Part shown: piece by piece, positions 35,835-36,055 of the stretch
How the letters are laid out: the number at the start of each line of letters is the position of its first letter
Numbering within the stretch: the first letter of the stretch is position 1
Assembly (NCBI GenBank): GCA_002304425.1
Contig: NEUY01000005.1
Location: 1 to 36,055, forward strand
DNA length: 36,055 bases
Source of the DNA: Opitutia bacterium Tous-C10FEB
GTDB lineage: Bacteria; Verrucomicrobiota; Verrucomicrobiia; Opitutales; Opitutaceae
Reading direction: 5' to 3'
The notes under the pieces: model-generated
What the model saw: the letters and a program-made list of their open reading frames with translations, nothing else
What the model was told of the DNA's origin: nothing
Database searches by the model: none
Program-made: the position numbers and the translations under genes

Positions 35835-36055
35835 ATGAGTATCACGATTCACACTGAAATGGTTAACGATCTGCTCAAATTAGCGGTCGAGAGCGGTGCC
35901 AGTGACATCATTATCAAAGCGGGTAAGTCTGGTTATTTACGCATCGGTGGGCGGTTGCGACCTGTCGAAATGGAATCCATTTCAGCGGACCACGCGCAAG
36001 CCTTTGTCGACGAAAAAGTGCCGCCGGTTTTCAAGGAACGCTGGAAGCAAGAAGG
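35835..36055 (+). CDS. PilT/PilU-like type IV pilus ATPase, N-terminal fragment
   Basis: 73 codons from the ATG at 35835; the gene runs off the right edge. LLKLAVESGASDIIIKAGKS and YLRIGGRLRPVE are the N-terminal PAS-like domain of twitching ATPases, in which S-D-(I/L)-H-L-K and a Gly-rich turn precede the RecA-like core. The ATPase domain with its Walker boxes is outside the window, so PilT and PilU cannot be separated. Such proteins power pilus retraction at the inner membrane. Confidence 0.82.
   Translation, partial: MSITIHTEMVNDLLKLAVESGASDIIIKAGKSGYLRIGGRLRPVEMESISADHAQAFVDEKVPPVFKERWKQE

Noticed and set aside
1-36055. CRISPR array, prophage, insertion sequence or defence island
   Set aside because: No regularly spaced repeats, no transposase, integrase, capsid, toxin-antitoxin or restriction genes among the readable proteins.

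Overview
The window reads as a chromosomal segment of a Gram-negative bacterium, most probably from the Verrucomicrobiota (class Opitutae or a near relative). This is inferred from protein character and gene order, not from a search. Outer-membrane biology is clear: an LpxK tail (lipid A), a Pal/OmpA lipoprotein, a DUF1302 beta-barrel ending in Phe, and the start of a PilT-like twitching ATPase. Coding density is high and nearly all genes are intact. There are no IS elements, phage genes, CRISPR arrays or rRNA genes.

Layout. 1-3455 (+): end of lpxK, an M29 aminopeptidase, an adenosine deaminase-family enzyme and an RluD-type pseudouridine synthase. 3485-7065 (-): pgi, a 50-residue lipoprotein, rsmI and a Ppx/GppA phosphatase, in transcription order. 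7173-9019 (+): scpB overlapping a Gfo/Idh/MocA oxidoreductase that lacks the usual EKP lysine. 9023-9290 (-): a decayed small membrane-protein gene. 9396-10014 (-): rplU-rpmA with a clear terminator.

10088-20207 is a long minus-strand block. Transcription runs DUF1302 outer-membrane protein, DUF1329 periplasmic protein, a strong hairpin terminator or attenuator, YCF48 propeller protein, MMPL/RND exporter, metallo-beta-lactamase-fold nuclease, DUF3108 protein, MFS transporter. The first four form a conserved envelope cassette whose cargo is not settled; it is the most interesting system here.

20386-24407 (+): uvrA and dinB overlap by one base, so excision repair and translesion synthesis are probably expressed together. 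A second decayed gene lies behind them on the minus strand (24410-24746). 24837-27417: an inositol-monophosphatase-family protein converges, with a 4-base overlap, on an apaG / beta-CASP RNase pair. 27528-30507 (+): purH and an M20 dipeptidase. 30570-31919 (-): pal with its terminator, and an orphan NarL-type response regulator. 32015-32089 (-): tRNA-Lys(UUU). 32213-33519 (+): an ECF sigma factor overlapping a membrane-anchored putative anti-sigma factor. 33522-35757 (-): dapA-dapB-ruvA. 35835-end (+): start of a pilT-like gene.

Most genes are housekeeping (purine and lysine synthesis, translation, repair, envelope). The accessory-looking parts are the DUF1302/DUF1329/YCF48/MMPL cassette, the ECF sigma pair and the two gene relics.
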